From: an uncultured Chromatiaceae bacterium
GTDB lineage: Bacteria > Pseudomonadota > Gammaproteobacteria > Tenderiales > Tenderiaceae
DNA length: 36,896 bases
Reading direction: 5' to 3'
Assembly: GCA_945787735.1 (NCBI GenBank)
Contig: CALZIQ010000021.1
Span: 1-36,896, forward strand
A program made the position numbers and the translations under genes. The notes below the pieces were generated by a model that saw only the letters and a list, made by a program, of their open reading frames with translations, had not been told where the DNA came from and did not search any database. Of this stretch, positions 8,715 through 16,298 are shown piece by piece; the stretch's first letter is position 1, and every line of letters begins with the position of its first letter.

Positions 8715-8728
8715 AAGCATTTATGCTT
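8715..8728 (+). other. Short hairpin at the predicted 5' end of the flgM mRNA
   Basis: AAGCAT-TT-ATGCTT forms a perfect six-base-pair stem with a two-base spacer (a larger loop if the inner pairs open). It lies directly at the predicted sigma-28 transcript start and just before the AGGAG ribosome site of flgM (8729-8733). It could protect the 5' end or tune flgM translation; this is inference. Confidence 0.4.
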
Positions 8729-8742
8729 AGGAGTATTTAATT

Positions 8743-9069
8743 ATGCAAGTTGACAGCACTGGCTCTATCACGAAACTTGTGCATAGCTCGAAAGAGCAAC
8801 AGGCCACGCAAAAAAATCAGCCTGCTGAAGATAATAATCAGCATCAAGAATCACAACAAACAAGGCAAACAGATACCGTGACGTTTACTCAGGCAGCAGC
8901 TCAGCTTCATCAAGTTGAGCAACATATAAAGTCTGCGTCTGTTACTGACACTCAACGGATTGAGCAAGTACAGTCTGCAATCAACAAAGGTCAGTATGAC
9001 CCTGACCCTATTCAAGTGGCAGGCAAACTGATGAACTTTGAGTCGTCCCTCAATAATGTAAGAAACTAA
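8743..9069 (+). CDS. flgM: FlgM, anti-sigma-28 factor
   Basis: FlgM binds FliA until the hook is complete, then is exported through the flagellum. The 108-residue product has a disordered, Gln/Asn-rich N-terminal half (AEDNNQHQESQQTRQTDTVT) and a helical C-terminal half with VTDTQRIEQVQSAINKGQY and IQVAGKLMNFESSL, the conserved sigma-binding region of FlgM. Such glutamine-rich N-termini occur in FlgM because this part must stay unfolded for export. The ATG follows AGGAG. It lies between flgA and flgN and has its own sigma-28 promoter. Confidence 0.93.
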   Translation: MQVDSTGSITKLVHSSKEQQATQKNQPAEDNNQHQESQQTRQTDTVTFTQAAAQLHQVEQHIKSASVTDTQRIEQVQSAINKGQYDPDPIQVAGKLMNFESSLNNVRN

Positions 9070-9091
9070 ATCAAACCAAGGATGTTTTGAG

Positions 9092-9583
9092 ATGAGTTCA
9101 ACCGCTTTGATTCAGAAATTAAAAGCGCTTTTTCAGCGACAATTCGTAATAGCAGAAGAGCTAAATACAATTCTGCAGGACGAGAATCAGGCTTTGATCA
9201 AACGCGACCACGAACAAACCCACCAACTAATCCGGTTAAAAGAGACTAAAATGGCTGAAATTGAAGCGCTCAGTCAAAAACAAGCCGAACTACTCGCCGC
9301 AGTGCAACTCCCTTATTCTGCTGAGGCACTTGATAAACTAATCAATTCCATGCCCACTGAGTTGTCCCGCGACATGACCGAACTCAGGCAGAAACTTGAA
9401 GCGCTATTGGAATCCTGCCAGCAACAAAACAGTGTCAACGGACAAGTTATTGCCGTTAACAGACAAACTGCAGAGGCTGCACTCGCTATTTTACGCGGAC
9501 AAGTGGCGCCGGGAGGCTTAACCTATGGTGCTGCCGGCCAGACTGTATCAGAACAATCTAGCAATTCGATAAGCAAAGCTTGA
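9092..9583 (+). CDS. flgN: FlgN, export chaperone for hook-filament junction proteins
   Basis: FlgN is the cytoplasmic chaperone for FlgK and FlgL, the hook-filament junction proteins. The 163-residue product is nearly all helical. FlgN-like features are the start MSSTALIQKLKALFQRQFVI, the ELNTILQDENQALIKRDHEQ helix, and a C-terminal stretch with NGQVIAVNRQTAEAALAILR. Length is slightly above the common 140-160. The call rests mainly on position after flgM (22 bases) and this helical pattern, because FlgN proteins diverge strongly. Confidence 0.9.
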   Translation: MSSTALIQKLKALFQRQFVIAEELNTILQDENQALIKRDHEQTHQLIRLKETKMAEIEALSQKQAELLAAVQLPYSAEALDKLINSMPTELSRDMTELRQKLEALLESCQQQNSVNGQVIAVNRQTAEAALAILRGQVAPGGLTYGAAGQTVSEQSSNSISKA

Positions 9584-9663
9584 AGTTAAACCAAGAACTT
9601 ATGTAGGCTTGGAGGTCCAGGGTCTTATGACCCATCTTGGCAAGGCAAGACACTTCAATCTAG

Positions 9664-10368
9664 ATGGAAATAATAACAGACAAAGTACGCATTAGCGTCT
9701 TATTAAAACAACTTGTAGAAAAACGTTCACTGGTGAGCGTTAAGCTAAAGAGCTATCAACAGCTTTTTTCCAGCGCCATTCTCGATGTCGATAATGAAAA
9801 TAACCAATTTATTCTCGATGTACTCAAACCCGAACTTGATGAAGATACCCTAAAACTAACACCTAGGCTTCATATCAGGGGCCAGCTGGGCGGGATCAGC
9901 ATGAAATTTAACTCCACGGTCTCTGAATTTGGAGTAGAAGATGAGATTCCTTTCTATAAACTGCCATTTCCGAAAGAAATAGACTATTTTCAGCGTCGTC
10001 AAGCCGTACGGGTGAGACTCAGCGCAACCAATCTGGTATCAGTTACTTTTAGTCTGTCGGATGGGCAAACCCTGTCCGGCGAGCTTGAGGATATATCGAT
10101 TGGCGGCCTGCGTGCTAAATTTATAGAGAACCTACCTAACTCGCTCTCTACCAATGAAGCACTAAGTTGTTCATTTGTGCTGCCACCTGATAAAGAAGAA
10201 TCGATTAAATGCAATTTCCAAATTCGCAGCATTAAACGTGAAAAAAACAAGTATGGGCCGGCATTTATTGGTGGCGAATTTGTCAATATGATCAAGCCAT
10301 TAGAGCGACAACTCGAGCGGACCATCATGATATTGCAGCGTGCTTCACGTAAAAATGAAGCCGATTAG
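9664..10368 (+). CDS. ycgR: YcgR-type flagellar brake protein (PilZ domain)
   Basis: YcgR proteins bind cyclic di-GMP and slow the flagellar motor. The 234-residue product has an N-terminal YcgR domain (about 10-110) and a C-terminal PilZ domain (about 115-230). The PilZ domain shows both ligand motifs: RRQAVR (RxxxR type) at about 117-122 and DISIGG (D/NxSxxG) at about 149-154. Location after flgN and the two-domain layout support a flagellar role rather than cellulose or pilus control. The ATG at 9664 lacks a clear ribosome site, so the start is somewhat uncertain. Confidence 0.9.
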   Translation: MEIITDKVRISVLLKQLVEKRSLVSVKLKSYQQLFSSAILDVDNENNQFILDVLKPELDEDTLKLTPRLHIRGQLGGISMKFNSTVSEFGVEDEIPFYKLPFPKEIDYFQRRQAVRVRLSATNLVSVTFSLSDGQTLSGELEDISIGGLRAKFIENLPNSLSTNEALSCSFVLPPDKEESIKCNFQIRSIKREKNKYGPAFIGGEFVNMIKPLERQLERTIMILQRASRKNEAD

Positions 10369-10400
10369 TGAAGCGCTTTCATCATCAACCATGGAGTTGA

Positions 10401-10406
10401 TATACT
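10401..10406 (+). promoter_or_regulatory. Possible -10 box of the tRNA-Arg promoter
   Basis: TATACT matches five of six bases of the -10 consensus and lies 20 bases before the tRNA, leaving a short leader. The matching -35 region (TTCATC, near 10378) is weak, so the call is tentative. Confidence 0.35.
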
Positions 10407-10425
10407 CCCCCACTCACATCAGTTC

Positions 10426-10502
10426 GCCCCGGTAGCTCAGCTGTATAGAGCAATCCCCTCCTAAGGGATAGGTCGCAGGTTAGAATCCTGCTCGGGGCGC
10501 CA
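10426..10502 (+). tRNA. tRNA-Arg (anticodon CCT), CCA encoded
   Basis: A full cloverleaf can be folded. The acceptor is GCCCCGG/TCGGGGC (one G-T pair), the D stem GCTC/GAGC, and the anticodon stem ATCCC/GGGAT with loop CTCCTAA, so the anticodon is CCT at 10460-10462, reading AGG. The T stem is GCAGG/CCTGC, with discriminator G and an encoded CCA. Two near-invariant bases differ. The D loop has G-T where G18-G19 is expected, and the T loop is TTAGAAT with A at position 56 instead of C. The two changes would restore pairing as U19-A56. The gene lies alone between ycgR and cysI. Confidence 0.93.
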
Positions 10503-10643
10503 TATTCTCTACTGGCCTTTATATAAAAATATAATATAGAATATAAATAACAATTTATTTATCTTATATTAAAAAACCGTTATCTTTACCCTCTGTATAT
10601 TGTAAGCCCGCCGTGCAGGCAAGACAGACGAAGAGCATTCTAA

Positions 10644-12356
10644 ATGAGCACAAGCCAGTTACCCATAACCTCCTCGCCGAAGGACAGCGCCCAGCGCCCC
10701 GGTATGTTTATTTATGATCAGTATGACCAACAACTGGTAAATGAACGTGTCGAGCAATACCGCGACCAAACCCGCCGTTATCTCGCAGGTGATCTTTCTG
10801 ATGACGAATTTCTTGCGCTACGCTTGATGAATGGCCTGTATGTACAGCGTCATGCACCTATGCTGCGTATCGCCATTCCTTATGGCCTGTTTTCTGCCGA
10901 CCAGATGCGCATGCTTGCGCATATCGCACGCAAATACGACAAGGGCTACGGCCATTTCACCACACGTCAAAACATCCAGTTTAACTGGCTCAAACTGGAA
11001 CAGGTGCCCGATGTACTGGCTGATCTGGCCTCAGTGCAAATGCACGCTATCCAGACCAGTGGTAACTGTATCCGCAATACCACCTCCGACCCCTTAGCAG
11101 GTGTCGCTGCCGACGAGCTTGAAGATCCGCGCCCCTACTGTGAAATCATACGCCAGTGGTCTACCCTGCATCCCGAATTTGCCTATTTGCCGCGCAAGTT
11201 CAAGATAGCCGTCACAGGTGCCAGCCATGACCGTGCAGTCACCCTGGTGCATGACATTGCCCTGAGCCTGGTAAAGAATGACGCCGGTGAAATCGGCTTT
11301 AAAGTCAGTGTCGGTGGTGGCCTTGGCCGCACACCGATGATCGCTCAAACTATTCGCCCCTTTCTGGAAAAACAACACCTGATCTCCTATCTGGAAGCCG
11401 TGCTGCGGGTCTACAACCTCAAGGGTCGCCGCGACAACAAATACAAAGCACGTATTAAGATCCTGGTCAGCAGCATGGGCGCAGAAGCCTTCGCCAAACT
11501 GGTTGAGGCCGAGTGGGATAAAATCAAAGACGATTTGCTTCTCGATCAGGCTGAAATTGATCGCGTCAAAGGCTATTTCCAGCCTTTTAATTATGATGCC
11601 GATGCAGCCCAAGACAATCGCTTGGCTCAACACCTGGCCGACTCCCCTGAGTTTGCCCGCTGGTTCAATCACAACACCACGGCACACAAGGTAGAAGGCT
11701 ATCGCGTGGTACATATCTCGCTTAAGTCCCTCAAGATTGCACCTGGCGATATTACCGATGCACAGATGGACGCCGTTGCCGACCTCTCTGATCAATACAG
11801 CCACGGGCTGATTCGTAGCACCTACGACCAGAACCTTGTGCTCACCGATGTCAAACAGGCAGATCTGTTTGACTTATGGCAGTCTCTCGATCAGTCCGAT
11901 CTGGCAACCCCCTCCATCGGCACCATCAACGATATGATCTGCTGCCCGGGCCTAGACTTCTGTTCCCTGGCGAATGCCAGCTCGATCGATATCGCCAACG
12001 ATATCCAAAAGCGCTTTGAGCAACTCGACTATCTCTATGACCTGGGTGAAATCGACCTCAAAATGTCCGGCTGTATGAATGGCTGCGGCCACCACTCCAT
12101 CGGACACATTGGAATTCTTGGCGTCGATAAAAAAGGTGTTGAATGGTATCAGTTCACCCTAGGCGGTTTCTCTGAAAACGAAGCCAAACTCGGCGAACGC
12201 CTTGGCCGAGCCATTGCCAAGGCCGACGTGGCCGACACAGTGGAAAAGATAGCTCAGGTCTACATCGACAACCGTGTCGAAGGCGAGCGCTTCGTAGACA
12301 CCTTCTATCGCATTGGTATTGAGCCCTTTAAAGGACGTGTTTATGAAAATAATTAA
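10644..12356 (+). CDS. cysI: Sulfite reductase hemoprotein (CysI / NirA-SirA family)
   Basis: This siroheme and [4Fe-4S] enzyme reduces sulfite to sulfide by six electrons in assimilatory sulfate reduction. The 570-residue product has both halves of the nitrite/sulfite reductase fold. Early motifs are KGYGHFTTRQNIQFNWL and TSGNCIRNTT. The cluster and siroheme ligands are C434-x5-C440 (CPGLDFC) and C477-x3-C481 (CMNGC). The pairing with DUF934 is common in Gammaproteobacteria that lack a CysJ flavoprotein, and no cysJ is seen here. A nitrite reductase is less likely because of the DUF934 partner. The start ATG has only a weak ribosome site (AAGAGC). Confidence 0.92.
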   Translation: MSTSQLPITSSPKDSAQRPGMFIYDQYDQQLVNERVEQYRDQTRRYLAGDLSDDEFLALRLMNGLYVQRHAPMLRIAIPYGLFSADQMRMLAHIARKYDKGYGHFTTRQNIQFNWLKLEQVPDVLADLASVQMHAIQTSGNCIRNTTSDPLAGVAADELEDPRPYCEIIRQWSTLHPEFAYLPRKFKIAVTGASHDRAVTLVHDIALSLVKNDAGEIGFKVSVGGGLGRTPMIAQTIRPFLEKQHLISYLEAVLRVYNLKGRRDNKYKARIKILVSSMGAEAFAKLVEAEWDKIKDDLLLDQAEIDRVKGYFQPFNYDADAAQDNRLAQHLADSPEFARWFNHNTTAHKVEGYRVVHISLKSLKIAPGDITDAQMDAVADLSDQYSHGLIRSTYDQNLVLTDVKQADLFDLWQSLDQSDLATPSIGTINDMICCPGLDFCSLANASSIDIANDIQKRFEQLDYLYDLGEIDLKMSGCMNGCGHHSIGHIGILGVDKKGVEWYQFTLGGFSENEAKLGERLGRAIAKADVADTVEKIAQVYIDNRVEGERFVDTFYRIGIEPFKGRVYENN

Positions 12357-12837
12357 TAAGCGCCAGATCGTCGAGGATAGCTGGCAGACCATTGACGCGG
12401 AAACGACTCTCGATCAACTGCCAAACGGCAACGTCATCGTTCCCCTGTCATTCTGGAATGAACACAAAGACAGCTTGAGCAAACGAAACGAACCGATTGG
12501 CATCCTACTCAACCCGGAAGACGATATTATCGATATTGCTGAGCACCTGGGGCTATTTTCACTGGTCGTCCTGCAGTTCCCTGCATTCCGCGATGGCCGC
12601 GCCTATTCACAGGCAAGGCAGCTACGCCAACACTTCGGCTATCAGGGCGAGATACGTGCCACAGGTAATGTCCTGCGCGACCAACTCATGTACATGGAAA
12701 GGGTTGGCTTTACTAGCTTTGAAATCGACAGCAAACAAGACATAAATGATGCTGTAAATGCCTTTAATGAAATAAAGGTCAAATACCAAGCCTCCTCTGA
12801 CGAGTCACTCCCCCTATTCAAAAGGCGGTCGGCTTAA
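12343..12837 (+). CDS. DUF934 protein, sulfite reductase partner
   Basis: The 164-residue product belongs to the DUF934 family, which is regularly encoded next to CysI-type sulfite reductase and often cysH. Its biochemical role is not settled; a part in electron supply or assembly is suggested by context only. Visible features are IVPLSFWNEH near residue 30, FPAFRDGRAYSQARQLRQHF at about 82-101, and a GEIRATGNVLRDQLMYMERV segment, the most conserved stretch. The start ATG 12343 has an AAAGGA site and overlaps the end of cysI by 14 bases, so the two are translationally coupled. A terminator follows. Confidence 0.9.
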   Translation: MKIINKRQIVEDSWQTIDAETTLDQLPNGNVIVPLSFWNEHKDSLSKRNEPIGILLNPEDDIIDIAEHLGLFSLVVLQFPAFRDGRAYSQARQLRQHFGYQGEIRATGNVLRDQLMYMERVGFTSFEIDSKQDINDAVNAFNEIKVKYQASSDESLPLFKRRSA

Positions 12838-12878
12838 CTCAAACAAGTTAAAAGGTAGCCGAAGCCGCCTTTAGCCAC

Positions 12879-12908
12879 AAAAAAAGCCCGGCGGATGCCG
12901 GGCTTTTT
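12879..12908. terminator. Bidirectional terminator between DUF934 and the HU-type gene
   Basis: A seven-base-pair stem GCCCGGC-GGAT-GCCGGGC (12886-12903) is flanked by a run of As on the left and Ts on the right, so it works on both strands. It closes the convergent cysI-DUF934 and HU-type units. Confidence 0.92.
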
Positions 12909-12928
12909 AGATTCAATGAGCGGGCAAC

Positions 12929-13363
12929 TTACGCCACCATCTCTTTCATCTTCTTCAGAGGCAAGACTTTAACCACTGTACGTGCAGGTTTTGCCTTGAA
13001 CACGGTCTCTTCACCTGTAAAAGGGTTAATTCCTTTACGTGCCTTGGTCGCCGGCTTACGAATGGTCTTAACCTTCAGCAGGCCCGGCAGATTAAATGAA
13101 CCCACAGCGCCTTTCTTGACGTGCGCTTCAATTACTTCACCCAGACTATCTAGCACAGAACCTACGTCCTTTTTGGCAACCCCAGTTCTGTCTGCAATCG
13201 TAGTCAACAACTCAGTTTTGGTATAAGCCTTCTTCGCACGTGCGATTGGCTTAGCCGCCGGTGCAGCCGCCGTCTTCTTCACAGACTTCTTTTTAGCTAC
13301 TGCTTTCTTCTTCGCAGCAACTTTTTTCTTGGCTACAGCTTTCTTCTTTACTGTCCTTTTCAT
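12929..13363 (-). CDS. HU-family DNA-binding protein with lysine-rich histone H1-like arm
   Basis: The 144-residue product fuses two parts. Residues 1-45 are almost only Lys, Ala and Val in AAKKK/VAKKK-type repeats, as in histone H1-like tails. Residues about 47-140 are an HU/IHF fold: TKTELLTTIADRTGVAKKDV, then VGSFNLPGLLKVKT, and the DNA-bending arm INPFTGEETVFKAKPART. HU proteins are usually about 90 residues, so the arm is an addition. It should compact or coat DNA. Its own gene unit is closed by the shared terminator at 12879-12908. The upstream 264 bases to the sco gene are very AT-rich. Confidence 0.92.
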   Translation of the reverse strand: MKRTVKKKAVAKKKVAAKKKAVAKKKSVKKTAAAPAAKPIARAKKAYTKTELLTTIADRTGVAKKDVGSVLDSLGEVIEAHVKKGAVGSFNLPGLLKVKTIRKPATKARKGINPFTGEETVFKAKPARTVVKVLPLKKMKEMVA

Positions 13364-13627
13364 AGATTTATTTCGCCCCTTTAGGTTGTCTAAGGTTAAG
13401 CAAATTTTTACTTCCCAGTTCGTCCTGATTCAAAAGGATTCGTTCTACAAGCACTACCCACTAAACAAACCCCCTCGGCAGATACACTTTTACCATTCAT
13501 TTTTCAAAAAATCACTATTATTACAGCATAAAATGACAATTTTTATCATTTTTATAGTAAATAAAGGCAAAAAAACCGCGAAACCGAATTGTTGGGGACG
13601 TTCAAACCGCATGATAGACTTGCCAAC

Positions 13628-14254
13628 ATGATCAGCCGATACAAAATTCCATTGCTTTCAGTAGCCCTTCTTTTCAGTGTAATACTGGTTGTTTATTTTC
13701 TTGAGCAACCCGAACCACCGCCACTCGAGTTCGAAAGTAAATTGGGAATCCCGGTACTATCACCCCCTATTCCACTACCACGCTTAACGCTGACAGACCA
13801 AAATAACTCACCATTTCAAACTACGGACCTGCAAAGCAGCTGGAGCCTTATGTTTTTCGGCTTTACCCACTGTCCGGATATTTGTCCGACGACGTTATTG
13901 AGCATGAACCAGGTAGCAAAGCGTCTGCAACAAGCGTCAATTCGCTATGTTTTTGTGTCGCTCGACCCGAAGCGAGATACTCCAGAAAAAATGAAAGAAT
14001 ACGTAAGCTTTTTCAATCCGGACTTTATTGGCCTAACAGGAAAAAAAGCAGATATTGACCAACTCAGCGAGGCACTTGGCATCATTTATGACTACGAGGG
14101 TGACGTAGAAGCCGGCAAATACACGGTCAACCATTATGCGGCCATTCTAGTCATTGATCCCAAGGGCAGGGTACGGGCTCATATACTGCCTCCCCACCCT
14201 GTCGACAAGGTTGTGAATGCCATCAACCGAATTATGGATTATTACGGAAGCTAA
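13628..14254 (+). CDS. SCO1/SenC copper chaperone
   Basis: SCO proteins hold copper in the periplasm and help load the CuA site of cytochrome oxidase. The product is 208 residues from ATG 13628; a TTG at 13589 would add 13 residues but has no better ribosome site. An N-terminal membrane anchor (about residues 7-24, LSVALLFSVILVVYF) precedes a thioredoxin-like domain. Copper ligands are visible: C82 and C86 in CPDICP and H169 in YTVNHYAAI. The thioredoxin pattern SWSLMFFGFTHCPDICPTTL and VFVSLDPKRDT are typical. It is two bases before the PCuAC gene. Confidence 0.93.
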   Translation: MISRYKIPLLSVALLFSVILVVYFLEQPEPPPLEFESKLGIPVLSPPIPLPRLTLTDQNNSPFQTTDLQSSWSLMFFGFTHCPDICPTTLLSMNQVAKRLQQASIRYVFVSLDPKRDTPEKMKEYVSFFNPDFIGLTGKKADIDQLSEALGIIYDYEGDVEAGKYTVNHYAAILVIDPKGRVRAHILPPHPVDKVVNAINRIMDYYGS

Positions 14255-14256
14255 AA

Positions 14257-14733
14257 ATGATTAAGCGATTCATGCAAACCACACTGTTTTTCCTCATTAC
14301 CAGCCAGGCGGCGGCCGAATCAAGCATCGAGATCATGTCACCCTGGGTTCGCAGCGCTCCGCCCACTGTCAGCGTGATGGCAGCTTATCTAATGTTGAGC
14401 AATCACGGTCAAAAGCCGGTCAATCTCAACGCCATCAGCAGTCCTCAGTTCAACAGTGTCGAACTACATCGCACCAAAATGCATGACGGCATGATGCACA
14501 TGGAAAAGGTTGAAACCCTAGTGCTTGAGAGTGGACAGGAAGTCTTGTTTGAACCAGGCGGCTATCACCTAATGCTGATGGATCCCCATCATCCCCTGGC
14601 ACGTGGAAAGCAGGTGGAACTCATCCTGAATTTCAGCAATGGAGAACAGGTCAAAGCCGTAGCAAAGGTTCAGGACTCAGCACCAGGCACAACGGACATG
14701 GACCAGAGTGAAGGCCAGCACGACCATCACTAA
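14257..14733 (+). CDS. PCuAC periplasmic copper chaperone (DUF461)
   Basis: PCuAC binds Cu(I) in the periplasm and delivers it with SCO to cytochrome oxidase. The 158-residue product has a signal peptide (1-20, ending AAA). The family's copper site H-x10-M-x21-H-x-M is exact: H71, M82, H104 and M106. The C-terminal tail (about 143-158) is rich in acidic residues and ends in HDHH, which may add a metal-binding extension. The gene starts two bases after sco, so both are co-transcribed. A strong terminator follows. Confidence 0.94.
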   Translation: MIKRFMQTTLFFLITSQAAAESSIEIMSPWVRSAPPTVSVMAAYLMLSNHGQKPVNLNAISSPQFNSVELHRTKMHDGMMHMEKVETLVLESGQEVLFEPGGYHLMLMDPHHPLARGKQVELILNFSNGEQVKAVAKVQDSAPGTTDMDQSEGQHDHH

Positions 14734-14741
14734 ATAGATAC

Positions 14742-14781
14742 AAAAAAGCCGGATAGCTGAAAGGTTAGCTATCCGGCTTTT
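14742..14781 (+). terminator. Terminator after PCuAC
   Basis: An 11-base-pair stem GCCGGATAGCT / AGCTATCCGGC (14748-14758 and 14767-14777) with an eight-base loop is preceded by six As and followed by four Ts. It ends the sco-PCuAC unit and, on the minus strand, also lies just past the tRNA-Lys 3' end. Confidence 0.92.
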
Positions 14782-14789
14782 CAAATAGA

Positions 14790-14865
14790 TGGTGGGCCGT
14801 CCGCGACTCGAACGCGGGACCAATGGATTAAAAGTCCACTGCTCTACCAACTGAGCTAACGGCCC
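14790..14865 (-). tRNA. tRNA-Lys (anticodon TTT), CCA encoded
   Basis: On the minus strand the cloverleaf is standard. The acceptor is GGGCCGT/ACGGCCC, the D arm GCTC/GAGC with loop AGTTGGTA, and the anticodon stem GTGGA/TCCAT with loop CTTTTAA. The T arm is CCGCG/CGCGG with loop TTCGAGT, with discriminator A and CCA at 14790-14792. Both G18-G19 and C56 are normal, unlike the tRNA-Arg in this window. It lies downstream of queC; a tRNA-Lys after the tol-pal block is also known in Escherichia coli. Confidence 0.97.
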
Positions 14866-14935
14866 AAAAGAGGGCGCTATTCTAGCCCAAACAATTCGCT
14901 TAGGCCACCCCCAAACTCCAATTAATTACCGATAC

Positions 14936-15622
14936 TTAACGATATTTTGTCGGATCAGGAATTCCGGCGGCGGCAAACCCATCCGCACGTAAACGACACG
15001 AATCACAAACACCGCAGGCACGCCCTTCATCGTTCGCGGAGTAACATGAAACCGTTAGGTCATAGCCAACACCCAACTCAGTTCCCTGCTGAATAATCTC
15101 TGCTTTGCTTAAATCGATCAATGGCGTGTGAATGTGAAAGCGCTTGCCTTCCACCCCTGCCTTGGTGGCAAGATTAGCCATCGTCTCAAAGGCCTGAATG
15201 AACTCCGGACGACAATCGGGATAGCCGGAGTAATCCACCGCATTCACGCCGATAAAGATATCGTAGGCTTCAAGCACTTCGGCCCAACCCAGTGCCAGGG
15301 AGAGAAAAACAGTGTTGCGTGCCGGCACATAAGTGACAGGAATACCTTCGGTTGGACTGGTGGGCACATCAATCGCTGCATCTGTCAGCGCTGAGCCACC
15401 AATGTCACCCAGGCCAAGCTTGATCACCTTATGTAACACTGCACCATGCGCATCAGAGACACGCTTTGCGGCCACCAGCTCGGTATGATGACGTTGGCCG
15501 TAATCAAAGCTGAGCGCATAGCACTCATACCCTTGGCTTCTTGCAATCACCAGACAAGTGGCCGAATCCAGCCCGCCTGACACTAGTACAATTGCCTTGC
15601 GCGTGTCAGCGGCCTGGCTCAT
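14936..15622 (-). CDS. queC: QueC, 7-cyano-7-deazaguanine (preQ0) synthase
   Basis: QueC converts 7-carboxy-7-deazaguanine to preQ0 with ATP and ammonia in queuosine synthesis. The 228-residue product has the PP-loop ATP motif [12 protein letters not shown] near the N-terminus, then [29 protein letters not shown], and [18 protein letters not shown]. The zinc-binding cysteines lie at the end ([20 protein letters not shown]). The open frame reaches to 15706, but ATG 15622 gives the family length and starts just after a GGGGCG site. It overlaps queE by 17 bases, so the two are coupled. Confidence 0.97.
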   Translation of the reverse strand: MSQAADTRKAIVLVSGGLDSATCLVIARSQGYECYALSFDYGQRHHTELVAAKRVSDAHGAVLHKVIKLGLGDIGGSALTDAAIDVPTSPTEGIPVTYVPARNTVFLSLALGWAEVLEAYDIFIGVNAVDYSGYPDCRPEFIQAFETMANLATKAGVEGKRFHIHTPLIDLSKAEIIQQGTELGVGYDLTVSCYSANDEGRACGVCDSCRLRADGFAAAGIPDPTKYR

Positions 15623-16283
15623 CGCCCCAGAGAATTTTGTGCAGCTGCATTTGAAACCTGACCGGCAAGCGGTCTTCGAGAATCCAGTCCGCAAGCTCGA
15701 CGGCACTCTGCTGACCGAAACTCGGCGACATCAAAATCTCGCAACACTCTGCCAGCTCTGAACGAATAATGATCTCCTGCGCCCACATATAGTCATTGCG
15801 ATCGCAGATGACAAACTTAAGCTGGTCAGCGGCCGTCATGTATTCCAGATTTTCCATTCGATTGCGGCCTTGCTCAGCCGAGGCCGGGGTTTTGAGGTCC
15901 ATCACCTTTGAAACACGCGCATCCACTTCACTGACATCCAACGCGCCGCTGGTCTCTAGCGACACCTTGTAGCCTTCATCGCACAAACGTTTCAGCAAAG
16001 GCAAACAATTCATCTGTGCCAACGGCTCCCCACCGGTCACACAAACATAGCAGGTATTGTATTGGGCCACCTGCTCGAGAATCCCATCAATCGACTGCCA
16101 CTCACCACCTTGATAGGCATAAGTGGTATCGCAATAGGTGCAGCGCAAGGGGCATCCCGTCAGACGAATAAACACCGTGGGAAAACCCACAGTGCGGGCC
16201 TCGCCTTGGAGCGAATAGAAAATTTCGGTAATGCGCAGATCGGACTGCTGCGCCAAGGATGATTCAGTCTCTGTCTCTGTCAC
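15606..16283 (-). CDS. queE: QueE, 7-carboxy-7-deazaguanine synthase
   Basis: QueE is a radical SAM enzyme that contracts the pterin ring of 6-carboxytetrahydropterin to 7-carboxy-7-deazaguanine. The 225-residue product has [20 protein letters not shown], the substrate-binding opening of QueE, and the cluster motif CPLRCTYC (C-x3-C-x2-C) at about 44-51. VTGGEPLAQ follows, which is the SAM-binding segment. The start is GTG 16283 (protein begins MTETETESS). It lies 15 bases after cpoB and overlaps queC, forming queE-queC. Confidence 0.96.
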   Translation of the reverse strand: MTETETESSLAQQSDLRITEIFYSLQGEARTVGFPTVFIRLTGCPLRCTYCDTTYAYQGGEWQSIDGILEQVAQYNTCYVCVTGGEPLAQMNCLPLLKRLCDEGYKVSLETSGALDVSEVDARVSKVMDLKTPASAEQGRNRMENLEYMTAADQLKFVICDRNDYMWAQEIIIRSELAECCEILMSPSFGQQSAVELADWILEDRLPVRFQMQLHKILWGDEPGR

Positions 16284-16298
16284 AACTCAAACCTGGGG

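Noticed and set aside
11094-11804. A 236-codon minus-strand frame inside cysI
   Set aside because: It is a shadow of cysI, whose cluster ligands and family motifs establish the plus-strand reading.
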